Shown here piece by piece: positions 44,090 through 56,191 of a DNA stretch of 64,000 nucleotides. A program made the translations under genes and the position numbers. The first letter of the stretch is position 1. Each line of letters opens with the position of its first letter. The notes below the pieces were generated by a model, which saw nothing but the letters and a program-made list of their open reading frames with translations, was not told the DNA's origin and ran no database searches. The DNA is from Pelodera strongyloides (Eukaryota > Nematoda > Chromadorea > Rhabditida > Rhabditidae), in assembly GCA_036852015.1 (NCBI GenBank), contig JAANDG010000472.1, positions 1 through 64,000 of the forward strand, read 5' to 3'.

Positions 44090-47000
44090 TTACTTTTTGG
44101 TAAAGAACTGATTAATTTTCTTACTAGGGCCTCTCTCTGTGTCTGCACCTCTCTTCCTTTTTGTTCCCTCCTTTGTCCGCTTCTCTCCTGCTCCTTTGGC
44201 CGTGTTGGTGGTTCGCACTCTCTCGACATTTTCCGTCTTCTTTCCCCTCTCCGCTTTCTTCTTCAACTCTCTCGCTTGAGACAGTTTATACTCTCGTATT
44301 AATTCCTGAAATTATGTTTTTTATGGAACTGATTATCAGGATGACCGGAATATGAACACTATATTTACTCACAACCAACCACGAACCATACTCATATCAG
44401 TTAAGGAAAGACTCAATTAAGAAACCACAGTTAAGACCACGACAATGAGCCCAAATAAGGTTATACATACACATACTCTGAACTCTGAACACCCTCTAAA
44501 CGAGTGACTTATAATAACACTCTATGAAATGAAGATCCCATTCTTTTCCTCAAACCGTAGACTACTGATCACTTACAAACCACCAAAACTCCATCACCAA
44601 CCTCTTGTATCTCCCTGGGCAGGCTCGCAAACACAGCAGGGTCTATTTCTGGGGGCGGGGCCAAGGTTCTATCTGCAGGCACCTCTACAGTCGACGGTCG
44701 GACACTAGTCAGTGGTCTAGCAGTCGTAGTGGACGAGGTAGAACTGGCCGACTTCGCAGGCTCCGGATTCCTCTCTGCAGCCGAAGGAGGAGGATTCGAC
44801 TTCTCCCCAGACTCCATGTCTCCGCCTACAGTAACCGGGTCATCATCCAGACAGACTATCTCTGGACTCTCATCCCGGGATGAGGTGGGCGGCAGCTGAT
44901 CCTGGAACTCTTCCTCCTCGCAGTCCTCGCCAACGACTGGCAATTCGCTCGACTGAAGAAAAAAAACCAAATAGGCAAATGCTTGTTAATTTATAGCGTA
45001 TTGTGATTAAAGCGAAATACCGGTCGTTTTTTGAAACATATCGAGTACGCCATCACTCTTATGCGGCCTATGCAAATGAGCATAAATTAGAATAAAAAAA
45101 TCGAGCTAAACTCGAGCAAATTAGCATAAATACGTAAGAAATGAGTTTTCCACGGTGCGTTTCAAAAACCGGCCGGTATTTCGCTTTAATATTACAACTG
45201 AGAATACAAATGTAAAATCAAAGCTATTCAGGGAGTCCGACCAACGTATAACTTACAGTTGTAGGCAGAACTTCTACAGATGTCGAAGGCGAATCCGCAT
45301 TGAGTGCCTCTCCACTAAAATAGAAGGGGTTCACCAATATAACAGATTTTCGACGACTGCTATCGATATTGGTATACTTGGTATGACTTTACTATTCAAG
45401 AGCTCAAGAACAAACGAATTTGGGGCTTGCAATATGCATTAAGTTAGTCGCCATTTACGCAAGGTCCAGTCTCCTCATATGGACATTATGCTTTAGGCTA
45501 CGGAACGACAATAAAAGTACTAACCCTGATTTCGAATTTGAAATCCAGTTGAGAAGAGCGAGTGATTGCGTGTGAATCCCTTGCACGAACCGGGAGGCAC
45601 TGAGGGAGAGGACGTGCATGATCGGCTCCCTGAATCAAAACATGAATGATGGATGAGAGATTGTTAGAACAGGTACGGTACAACCACCATATAGAATCAG
45701 CCTCGAAGATCGAAGTGCGCACGGCACCCTCCACATACCCCATTACAACTCCTAGTTACTCGACTGTGGCTATCGCCAGACACGCTCACACCCCCAACTG
45801 TTAAACTACCCCCGTAGTCTTAAAGTGTTATCATTGTCAAGAGTGTAACCCAAAGCCTCACCAGTCCTCCTTATTCGCCGCTTTATTCAAGGGTATAAGC
45901 GCAGCCCACACTCTTGTGGCAATGTCCTCCGCTTCATATGATAGTAGGTTGATCGTTCTCGACACATGTCCCTCCACCGAATGCACACCAATCATCAACT
46001 TCTGAGCCGTTCGCTTGTTCTGCCAATTAGAGTATTTAATTATTCCATTTCCATGTAAACGAATGCATAAATACAGACGTACTACCTCCACCATATATAC
46101 TAATCAACTCGATATACAACTGTCTAATAAATGGAACATGTAAACTTCCTGCATATGAAAACATACCTCACATAACACGCTACACTGTGGTGAAGCTACC
46201 CAACAAACGAGAATACAAAAAAGGTCTTTCACATGGTTAGGTTAGGCATATTAGTTTCATACCTAATACAGTAAAGGAGCTAACCTGTGTCTGATCATTC
46301 ATCAGCCTCTTCCTCAGTTCCTTGCTCAGTCCCTGCACCCAGGTTCGCACGTCTTCACTACGCCTCAAAGCCTGCCTTCCCGGATATTGCTTGCTTACCT
46401 ATAGGGCGCATTCGAGTTGGGCAAAATGCATAAATTTCGCGAAATAATCAGTTCGAGTTCACCCTTAGCCAGAGTTAGCGTGCTGCGAAATATCCCGCGC
46501 ATATGAGAGACGCAGAGTCTTGGAAATATTTTTTTTCTGGGCTCTCTTATTTGTCAACAATCTCTCACCCTAACAACTCGAACTGATTATTTCGCGAAAT
46601 TTGCGCATTTTGCCCAACTCGAATGCGCCCATAGCAAAGTCGGGCAATTGAAATCGCTTGCAACAAGACTCGTGGTGTCGCATGCGTGTCATAGTACTAC
46701 TAGCTACTAGCCTGGTGCAACCTTTTAATAACCACATCGGTTCAGTTCAGTTCTGAAATTCCGACACAATCACATAGAGAACATGCGCCAAAATTAGTAA
46801 TCACCTAGAAACATCTTACTTTTACATGGAAACAGCTGATGTTTTCTGGGCGCGATGTTATAATAACTTACTTTATAAAGATGTTAAGAAGTAATGAACA
46901 AATAAGAAAGGATGTATGAAATTAGGCTCAGGTGCCATACACCTCCTTGTGTTAATTGAATTCACATTATCACAAAAGCACGACTGACCGCAATAGAAGA

Positions 47001-49696
47001 CTGGAGTAGTCGGTCCTTCACAGGTTCATCATCGATTCCTCTGGCAATCTGGTAGAGCCATGTTGCATGGCCGGGCATTGCTTGGGCAAGCACCTCCAGC
47101 GGCAATGCACATAGTTCGCCCATCGTCTGCAATTCACATTACGGAGATGACCAGAGATACTGAGATGTCGCAGACTGAGGTACGCGGACACGGATACGAT
47201 CCTAGCTAATTCTCAATTCTCAACGTATGAAATCAGACTGTTATGTCACATTTCTGCTCATATAAATGGGAGTGGAGATGGAAGACGGTATTTACTGTAA
47301 TAGCTATTATAATCGTCATGCCTCATTAGATTACTCTAAATACATACCAGCATATTCCCATCTTAACACGCATTTTAACAACTACGCGCAATCTTGACGA
47401 ATTACAAAGAGAATGTAAACGACCGTAATGTAATCAAAGCGCCGAAGCTTACACAGAAATACAGTAAAATGCCAGCTTGCCTTTATATTCAATGAATGAC
47501 GTAGATTTCTGCCAGTGTTTCCTCCTAGAAATCGAACACTCTGTATGGGCGTGTGCTGTAGAATTACTGAGGAGAACTCGGGCGGCGCCAGGGTTTGCTG
47601 ACGAGGTTTGTGCCGCGCACATACGAGTTTCGCCATCATCTGAACAGTATTAGCCAACAGCTATTTCCATATGAACTCGTTAACAACCTGCCGCCACTAC
47701 GATCCCGGACCGGATCATAACCACGCCCAGAAAGATAGATAAGCAACTCAGTAGATCTTCAAGTTCGGAATAGCAGAAAAGTATATACACCGTAAATATT
47801 GAGGATTTCGGGAACAACGAACCACCTCAATATTCAAGAAGCCGACAAGACACCATCAATCGGGTGAAAGGTACACGAGAGGGAGGGGAGACCGAGAGGA
47901 AGAGGAGGGAGAGAGAGGAGACACACGAGAGAGAGAGTACTAAAGAGAAGATTTAATAAAACACTCACTTTATTAACCGAGATGCCAGCTGAGCAGAAGA
48001 ACTTTGTCTGTTCCGTGACCCGCGCTCTGATCTGCTCTATTATCTGTGCTCCAACGGCGATCCTCATCTAAAAACAAAATGATGTAAAATGATTGTTACG
48101 CGAGCATGCAAAAAGTTTAATAAGATATAACGGCTGGTTTTTGGGACTTATCATGGGTACTGTATTACCATAGGCCATAGGTTGTACGCAAATAACTATA
48201 ATTAGACAACAAAAATTCTCGCAGGTATTCATTCACATGCACCACATTTGGGAATAAAGCGTGCCCAAAAAAACGTATGAAAAACAGGTTAACTCGAGCT
48301 CTATTGAAACGTTTCGACAGCGGTAGCACTCGCAATATATACTGTAACCCAACACAACAGACGAGACAGTAAAACAGCTCACATGTGCCCTGCTCGTCCT
48401 ACAGTAGTCCTCGATCCATTTTCTCAGGTTCTCTTCTCTATCGTACACCCTCTGTATCCCATTCTCAGTGTTATCTTCATTTTCCTTCTTCTCTTCAATA
48501 TCCGATCCATCGCCGACATGAGAAGTAGGGAACAAAGTGGGCAACTCTTCCAGGTACTAAACACTACTAGTATACTAACCAACATACACATACACGCACG
48601 TTCACACTTCATTGTGAGACAACGCCAAGTAGCAATAGAATGTTTTGCATCAACAATAAACTAGTGGCTCCAGAATAGATATAATAATATCAGACTTGAT
48701 GTTGACAACAATTCATCGAACGTAGATTAGATTACACCCTATATGTGGAATGACATCACGCAAGTCAATAGACCTTATTACAAATGTAACACAATATTAT
48801 TCATAGTATAAAACGCGATACCTTATTGATAATGTTCTCCGTGCCTTCCGCTCCAATCATGTGGTCGACAAGTTGTGTGAGGTCAAGGAATGCTTCATCG
48901 ACGGATGCCTTCTCTACAGTAATCATGTCATCGAAGTGAGTGATCACATCAAACACTTCAGCAGAAGCTAGTCTAGAAGAAACGACGATACAAATAACGC
49001 AATGCTCTTATTATATTGAATGTGGGCGGGATACCCTCTAAAGGACGGATGAATGATTGGAAAATCAGCTTACTGTTACATTGGACGTTAATTAGTCTCT
49101 TATTTTCAAAGCACAGTTCGTAGGTTATGAATCCTGGATGTACCGTGGACAGGCATTATTTTAGGTATCATATATTATAAGTCCATAGAACTCATCATCC
49201 AAACGCAGTACAAGATGAACTAGCGATTTACCGTAGTCTAGAGAGCAATGCGAGCATCAAGAACCTCCAATTATGTGACACTACCGTATGCCTACCAACC
49301 ACAAATTGAAATTCATACCTATACTTGTTGATATCCGGTTTGTCAACATGTTCTCCGAGAGGTACAATAGCTATATTGATCTCGGGACATAGCTTTTTCA
49401 TTTCAGGTACCAGCATACCACGCTTCACTCCGAAGGAACGAGCTTCGTAAGAAACAGCGATAGAGCTGAAATGTACGAGTTATGAAGATGAGCGAGAGCT
49501 ACAAGCTGAATCGTACTTAGAATAACCCGAGCTTAGAGCATGCACTCCAATGATGAAACACTCACCCTCCTAAAGAGTTCGGTCCCGAAGGTTGGACCAC
49601 CGCAACGGGTGTACCCCACAATTCCGGCTTTTCTCTTTGTTCCACTTGTGCATAGAAGCAATCCATATCTATTAGACCCACAACACGATCCACCAT
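44090..49696 (-). CDS. POLH: DNA polymerase eta (Y-family translesion polymerase)
   Basis: Thirteen predicted exons, high to low: 49566-49696, 49319-49465, 48822-48972, 48383-48556, 47969-48067, 47481-47639, 46989-47126, 46285-46398, 45862-46019, 45525-45629, 45257-45314, 44602-44952, 44090-44305. All phases agree; 666 aa (human 713). N-terminal palm IDMDCFYAQVEQ with D10 and the pair D118-E119 in SVDEAFLD are the metal ligands; AVSYEARSFGVKRGM and CSAGISVNK are Y-family signatures, and the little-finger region follows (about 305-470). Near the C-terminus IDPAVFASLPREIQEELI is a ubiquitin-binding motif (UBM) split by the last intron, and the end, SKKINQFFTKK, is a PIP-like box for PCNA. It bypasses UV dimers at stalled forks. 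The sixth intron uses a GC donor (AAG/gcaagc), which is what keeps the alignment in register. TTGCAG lies 2 nt before the ATG. Human pol eta has a UBZ finger; here a UBM takes that place. Confidence 0.9.
45007..45189. repeat. TTAAAGCG-family palindromic element, polymerase eta intron 11
   Basis: TTAAAGCGAAATACCGGTCG at the left and ACCGGCCGGTATTTCGCTTT at the right; one of the best preserved copies. Inner palindrome around CGAGCTAAACTCGAG. Confidence 0.7.
46404..46630. mobile_element. 227-bp MITE abutting a polymerase eta splice acceptor
   Basis: Inverted repeats of about 55 bp start GGGCGCATTCGAGTTGGGC and are flanked by ATA on both sides. The left end lies 5 nt from the acceptor of the exon at 46285-46398 (minus strand ...GCGCCCTATAG/GTAAGC), so the element supplies the sequence just upstream of that acceptor. 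Confidence 0.75.
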
Positions 49697-50200
49697 AACT
49701 GCAATAAATTGGCAGCTAAATTAACATAAAGAATAATGATGCCCTTCTTGAACCTCTTTCGTGGACGGCACTCACAGAGTTCGAGACCACCAAACCAAAG
49801 TGATCTCACAACAAGCGCTGAGATTAAAGCGAAGTGACGACCGGCTTTTGAAACGTATGATGGACAACTGGACCTACGAACTGGATTCTAAACATACTCA
49901 TTTGCATATAATGGATGGAAGGGATAGCTTTAAAGTCCAACCTTCACAATCTTAGCAGACACATATGTAGAAAATTTCACTCTGCAAACTAAAATCAATT
50001 TCAAGAACCGGATGTTAAGTCGCTATAGTTTAGATTTGAAGATTTCCAAGGGATCTTTACTCCGCCTCGCTGAATGTGCTTTAAGCAACCCAAAAATCGA
50101 AACAATCAACCATCGGTAACATAACAACATAAGATGTACACATCGGACCGACACAACAGACGCGGAATTAGAACAATAACAATTTATTTCCAACAACAAA
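49697..50200. other. Spacer between polymerase eta and RPS15A
   Basis: Both neighbours are on the minus strand. A degenerate TTAAAGCG-family element spans about 49,823-50,030 (AAAGCGAAGTGACGACCGGC ... ACCGGATGTTAAGTCGCT). The minus strand has AATAAA (complement at 50183-50188) 13 nt after the RPS15A stop. Confidence 0.5.
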
Positions 50201-51041
50201 TCAATAGAAATATCCCAAGATCTTTCCTCCAACGTGCTTCTTCTTGGCCTCCTCGTGATCCATAATTCCAGATGAAGTGGTGAGGACAACGTATCCGAAC
50301 TGACGGGAAGGAAGAATGTCACTGGCGTACCTAAAGCAACGCAAATGAAATATACAGATGTCGAAGGATAGTTCCTTAAAGTGATTTGCATGGCAATTCG
50401 ACCAGAATCACTAAACAGCGTCTCTAAGTCACCGAACCTATTTAGTCTGGATTCTGCGAGAAACGGAAGAGGAACTTACATGTCGATTTTGTCGTAACGG
50501 ACATCGAAACGAGGAGAGACAACTCCGCACTTGTTCAGACGGCCAATAAGGTTAACAACAAGCTTTCCAGCACGGTGATCATCGACGTACTCGAACTCGC
50601 CAATGTATCCGTGTTTCTGCATAACACGCAAGAAACGGATGATAACCTAAACCAGCACTTTAAGATCATGAAATCACAGGCCAGCGTTAACCTACCACAG
50701 AAAAGGAGAAGGTCAGGGAAAATAGAGATACGGTAAACAACATACTGGAGCATGATCCTGTGCGAATCAACTGAAACAAAGTGAATAATTGCACAGGGTG
50801 CGCGCGTAGCTGTAATGCGCGGCCTGCACAATGAAACATCGTGCGTAATGATTTAGCGACGAAGATGCTGAAACCAACATCCGGTCATAAATCCTACACA
50901 AAATGTCCATGAAAATAACGAAGTAGTACACATAAACCAACTTACCTTGGAAGACGGACGAATCATAACTTGAGTTCTGCCGCGTCTTTCATAAGCGTGC
51001 ATCATTCTAAGAGCATCGGCCAAAACGTTCATGCGCGTCAT
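50201..51041 (-). CDS. RPS15A: 40S ribosomal protein S15A (uS8)
   Basis: Three exons 50946-51041, 50480-50646, 50201-50330; 130 aa, exactly the usual eukaryotic length. [11 protein letters not shown] at the N-terminus, [18 protein letters not shown] and [15 protein letters not shown] in the middle, and [21 protein letters not shown] near the C-terminus are family hallmarks; uS8 binds the central domain of 18S rRNA in the small subunit. The segment after the N-terminus ([18 protein letters not shown]) differs clearly from the NNAEKRGKRQVLIRP typical of animals. TTGCAG lies 14 nt upstream of the ATG; divergent from JMJD4. Start and length are unambiguous. Confidence 0.93.
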
Positions 51042-51544
51042 GTTTCCCTAGCTTTCTGCAATTTTAAATATAATTTATGAAGACGTAGAGCTGGTCCTAT
51101 AAGAAAGCAACATAGGAAAACAGAATATCTCAACAACTTTTTCAGCACAACGAAAATCACTCTGATTCTCCGGCATAATACCGCTTGGGTAGTGTTTCTT
51201 GAACAGTAAATACACGCATAACAACTCGACCCCATAACAAAACAACGAGGACATACATGAATTACATAGACACTGGCCAAAAGAGGGAAATTTTGGGAAA
51301 GTCGTTTTCTTCGAAAAATTATTTTCTCAGGGTTACAGTATACAAACAAGAACTTTACATCAAATAGTGGAGTGCGGTTTATACTCGATTTTTATGTGAA
51401 AGTATTTGTTTTCGTATTATTCTTTTTTTTTTTTGTATTTTTGTGGTGTATCTTGTGTTCTTTTTTTGAATTTTTCCGGTAAAGTTAAATATTTTTGCGT
51501 ACAGCTAGCTATCAGCTCCAGGCTCTAAAATACCTTATTTTAGC
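51042..51544. other. Divergent promoter region RPS15A / JMJD4
   Basis: About 500 nt with runs of T near 51,420-51,440 and AG acceptors close to both start codons. No gene or clear element seen. Confidence 0.45.
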
Positions 51545-53507
51545 ATGGTGGATCGAGTGAACTTCAATATTCCATGGATTCGCCTTTTTTGTGAATATTG
51601 TTTGAAGAATCGTGCAGCCTGTTTGGATTCTGAGGCGAGTTCATCTTGGACCGCCAGAGAATGGTCGTTGAATGGACACATAAACACCCGTCTACTGAAG
51701 GAACGGTACGGTGCGTTTCGATTGTTAACTAAAATATTCGGTGCTGAACAGAGTAATTGAGTAATATCATATAATAATTAAATTATTATTCATTATTATT
51801 TCTTGCTAATGAAGTAGGTTGCAGGTGAAAACGAGTGTCCTGTGATGGTTGGTAATGGTGATGTTTGTACCATCATGTCTCTCTCTTCCTATCTGGATTT
51901 CTGTTTTGAATCTGTTCACCGCGAGGAAGATGACTGCGATCACTACCTGAAGGATTGGCATTTTCAGGCAAGGTCTGTCTTCATTCATAAACACGTTGGA
52001 ATGTGGACTTCAACATGCCTTTGATATCCTTTGCTTCTTAACACAAATTTACGTTTTATCGACATATGTGAAGTAAACTAGGTCCCAGATTTTTTTATGA
52101 ATACCACTTTATTTCAGTAATGGAACGTCTTGTTATTCTCCGCCCATGTTCCTCCGGTCTGACTGGATAAACAATGAATCCTGGACGGCTGAAGACGACA
52201 GCCCTTTTGGGGGAGACTATAGATTTGTATATGTTGGCCGCAAAGGAACATGGTTAGTCTGTTCACTCATAAAACCAAATTTACGGTATCCGATTTCGTA
52301 GTTTCACAACTGTTTAGATGTTTGAGTACCGACTAGAGAAGTTATGCAAGCGTTATTTCAGGACCAGGTTTCATTCGGACGTTTTGTCTTCTCACAGTTG
52401 GTCGGCTAATGTTTGCGGGCGCAAACTCTGGTATTTCGTCCCCATTGGGAAAGAATATCTATTCAAATTCAATGGAAAATTTGTCGAGGTGAATGTTGTA
52501 TAGACCCCATATCGTTGCGATCGTGTTTCTGTTATTCATGTTGAAGTGACGAAAAGCCCGATCCCCTAAACTTTGGTGAATAATTCATCCAACCAATGTT
52601 CAGGATATACGAACAGTGGAAAACGTTTGGTCACAAGCTGGTGTTATATCTGTAATACAAGAAGAAGGAGAGTTGATGTTCGTTCCATCTGATATGTATC
52701 ACCAGGTACATAACTTGGTGAGTTTACTTATCATTCTCCGAGTATTCGTTCTTTATTTATCGGTAACATTTCATTACATCTTATCTATTTTCAGGAGAAT
52801 ACGATATCGATTAATCACAATTCAATCAACGGGTCGAACATTATCCGCGTATACCATTTTCTCGCCCGTCGTCTATCTGAAGTTCAAAGCGAACTTAGTG
52901 ATGTTGTGGGATTCACTCCAGAAGAACTCTCCGAACAATATCAGGTACTTTCGTTGCTAACAATGAGCCAAAACGTAAATGAACGTGTCCCCCTTCAAAT
53001 GATTCCTATATATGGTCTGTGATAATAGTTACTAAGTACTGATGGATTCGTATCTATATTGTCTATGATAATAGTCACTAAGTACTGTACTCTCACAGGT
53101 CACGATCACTACTTCCACGCAAGTAATACTGTATTGTCGAATTGTCATATGCTACAATTTTCCAGACTGTCCTTTTCGCCGATGCCCGTCTCAACTTCCC
53201 CAGGCTTCGTCGACTTCTCACTCTTATTCTCGAATCAAGAAGTAATGATCCCCAATCCCAATCACTCGTGTGTCCTGTTCATCTACATCACATTAGCAAA
53301 TGTTTCACTTCTCAGGACTGTATTGATAGGATGTCGTCAATTTGTTCATGTACGCATTCTTACTGTAAATTATGTAGCTCATTCCTTCAAAGCTTTGATA
53401 TCTCAATGGCAATCCACTGTATGCATCTAATCGACTCACTCGAGCAATCCGTTTTATTTGACAAACGTGAAACAGTGAGTAATAACAACAACCCGAAACC
53501 CGAATGA
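51545..53507 (+). CDS. JMJD4: JmjC-domain lysyl hydroxylase, JMJD4-like
   Basis: Seven predicted exons: 51545-51710, 51825-51972, 52118-52252, 52362-52488, 52604-52717, 52795-52944, 53166-53507; 393 aa, phases agree. YLKDWHF, FLRSDW and DYRFVYVG match the N-terminal JMJD4 region. The JmjC core has H154 and D156 (FHSDV) and H225 in MYHQVHNL as iron ligands, with SWSANVCGRKLW and GELMFVPSD between; TISINHN follows. Known JMJD4 is a 2-oxoglutarate/Fe(II) oxygenase that hydroxylates a lysine of eRF1 and supports translation termination. TTTTAG ends 1 nt before the ATG. The last exon is the least certain and may contain another intron; its C-terminal part is Cys/Ser-rich. The stop is 45 nt from the stop of the convergent methyltransferase gene. 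Confidence 0.85.
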
Positions 53508-53552
53508 TGTCACATATGATAATTCATAATTATTGACTACCTCCTACCTCGC

Positions 53553-54292
53553 TCATAGTCTCACAATTCTATATACGTGTACATCAGTGTCCTTATCATA
53601 AAGAATTTGCTCCACCTTGCAGTGTTCAGATAACATTTCGTAAAAGTGGCTATCCTTTGGATATCGAATCTTACTGCTCATGTAAATGGTAGAATTTTGG
53701 GATGCCAGTTGGATAAGTACGGATAAAAGGTGGGGAAACATTTCTTGAATGTACACCAAATCAGCTCCAACTACTAGGTCGAACTGGCCAGGCTTACTGA
53801 ATGAGGTCCAATCCAACGGGGCCACTCGAACGAGTTTACTGTCCGTATTCTGACGAATGTTCTTCCGAAGCAACGGTACTGCAGACGGTACATCTGTGGA
53901 CAGCACAGATGAAGCACCATCTAGAGCCGCTACAGTACTCGGCACTCCCAGACCGGCTCCCAATTCTAGAACCGTCTTGCCAGCGAAAAGGCCTTCAGCA
54001 CTCATGTACCGTGCCAGAACAACAGCCTAAATGAGAATGATGCGTTAGGCTAAGCACATTCGGCTGTAGCGGTAAATTGTTAGCCCTAAGTAATCTAATT
54101 GTGAGCACAAGGGAACTGTTTCGGACTTACCGAATCCCACACAACTCCAGCAACACCGTTCTTGCTCCAGTCTTGATTGAGAACGAGGTTGTGGTTGCCA
54201 ATCGATACCGAGACCTTTTCCTTGCGGTATCTAGCCAGCGGAGCTTTGTCCGGTTCATAGAGTATCACCGCGGAACATTGCCTGAATGTCAT
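53553..54292 (-). CDS. METTL21A: METTL21A-like protein-lysine methyltransferase
   Basis: Two exons 54131-54292 and 53553-54026; 211 aa (human 218). The strand and helix entering the Rossmann fold read NGVAGVVWDSAVVLARY; motif I is ELGAGLG (75-81), an acidic loop STDVP follows, DLVVGADLVY is the DXXY-like post-motif, and IRYPKDSHFYEML and DVHVYRI close the domain. These match METTL21A, an AdoMet-dependent methyltransferase acting on a lysine of Hsp70 proteins; other METTL21/EEF1A-KMT members are possible. The ATG at 54292 gives the expected N-terminal length. A possible upstream coding exon (54423-54490, ending in a good donor) does not join in frame and may be 5' UTR or another transcript. 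This is the only gene here without an AG acceptor just before its start. Confidence 0.82.
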
Positions 54293-54674
54293 ATTGCGGA
54301 ATAATAGCAAAGATTGGTTTAGTCATGTCAGTGTCACGTCTCAGTCTCACATCATCAGTATCAATAACCGTAAACTTCCTATATTAAACATTTATCATGT
54401 AATGTTGAAGGGGTGGACTTACTCGCTATCATTCATAGAACACTGAGAGGTTGGATCCTGCGCCTCGGTTGTAGATGCAGAAACGAACATCAGGAAACAC
54501 ACACTGACACAGTAGATCATCCAATTACAGTACCCGGAGCAGTGCCTGAAAATGGTTGGTGTACGGAACACGCGGAAACGGAGTTTAGCAATCATTTCTC
54601 GCGTAATATCTTGTATATCGCGTGCCTATCGTCAAGTGTATGTCACATTTCAGGTGATAAGATCCGACTCGAAA

Positions 54675-55582
54675 ATGTCGTCTGCGTCTGCATCTACATC
54701 AGCGACCGATACACAATTGAAAGGTAAGTATTTTCGTTAAAAAACTCCAAGGCGAGCTATACGTGTCGTTCTAATTGCAAGTTCATTGAATAGTGTACTA
54801 TCTTTTGTCATTCTTGGAACCTTTTTCTAATAAACTTCTAGTGATCGTGGACTGTGTCTGCGCTGAACGTGAAATCCCCACATCGATCGATCTTCCCTTT
54901 GATACCGTATGCCAAGCCGCTACGTACGTTTCAAAACTTATGCGAAATGGTGTCCCTCCGGATGCTGACAAGATCTCCTTGGATAACGAGGTGAGTCATC
55001 ATAAAACTACGATTGCACCATAATAGTAATCATATCCATCTGGCGTAAGGTACTGTAGCCTTACTGATGTAGTACATCTTCTGTCTCAAATAGTACCCAC
55101 TGTAATCCCATCGCTTACAGTACATAAGGCCCCATTCTCATTACCTAGAAATATACGGTACAGACACTAACCCCACTACCTCAAGAATAACATTACAGCA
55201 CCCACTATCCACATAATGACCTCCCACACCACGCTAGAATAGGACCTTACAGTACACACACAACTCGTTTAATTACAGTACACAATAGTCCTAGTACCTA
55301 CAATATGCCCTCTTCTCGGATACAATAACCTAATGCCTCTTACAGATCCGTTCAACCCTCCACCAACTCTTCACCGAAAAACAAAAGTCCCTCCAAGTGT
55401 ATCCCTCATGGGATGTGGATGTGATCGTCGGCAATAAGCACGTGCAGAAGAGTCTTCACATCATTCCTTCTTTGCACATTCACAATTCGTCGCTTGAATT
55501 CTCTCTCGATTCTTTTGCACAATTCAGACAAGAGCTTGCCCATGCCCTAGCCGCTATGCAAACAGCCACTCATCGCGTTTAG
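54675..55582 (+). CDS. COMM-domain protein (COMMD5-like)
   Basis: Three exons 54675-54723, 54842-54990, 55346-55582; 144 aa, phases agree. The C-terminal half carries a COMM domain: WDVDVIVGNKHVQKSL, then SLHIHNSSLEFSLDSF and FRQELAHALAAMQ. The spacing is closest to COMMD5 as I recall it (WRVDV...), but member assignment is weak. The protein is shorter than human COMMD5 (224 aa) and has only a short Ser/Thr-rich start in front. COMMD proteins form the ring-shaped Commander complex with CCDC22/CCDC93 in endosomal recycling. TTTCAG lies 21 nt upstream of the ATG. Confidence 0.7.
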
Positions 55583-56191
55583 AATCGAATAGATGACTTG
55601 TAAAAGTACTGTATTTCCACATTCATCAGGCCATTCTTACAGTATGCAATCAATTACTTCCACATTCCCTTTCTCCTAGATTCCATTTGCAATAATATCA
55701 TAGCTGTCAGTCAAACTATTCTACATCCCTATACGTGCAAACAGTCATTTAGCTCCTGAACATTCCTTGCAATAAATTTGAAAGATGAGGTAGATACGAC
55801 CATACGAGTGTCTCAACACAAATCAACGGATAAGTAAAAACATACAAGAAGAATCTTTACTTCGTTTATTTCAATTAGCACGACGCCAAAAAGAGCAACC
55901 ACACAATTTGATCACTGTCAACGTAATCTACCGGCAATATTATACGAGGCACCCAAATTATAAGATATGTCTAGGCTAGGCAAATTAAGTTTACCTGAAT
56001 ATATGCGACTAAAACGTCAGTTAAAAGTAGTAACAAAGACATAGAGTCTAACATATACCGCATGGCAATAAATAATGAAATATTCTGAAATTAGATGTAC
56101 AGTAACCAAAGATAGAAAGCCTAATATATACTGTACCGCAAGAACAATGAAATCTTTGAGATTAGATGGTTTGCCGGAAATGGATGCCGCA
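55583..56191. other. Convergent spacer
   Basis: About 600 AT-rich bases between two 3' ends, with AATAAA-type signals (for example near 55,770). No gene or clear repeat seen. Confidence 0.4.
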
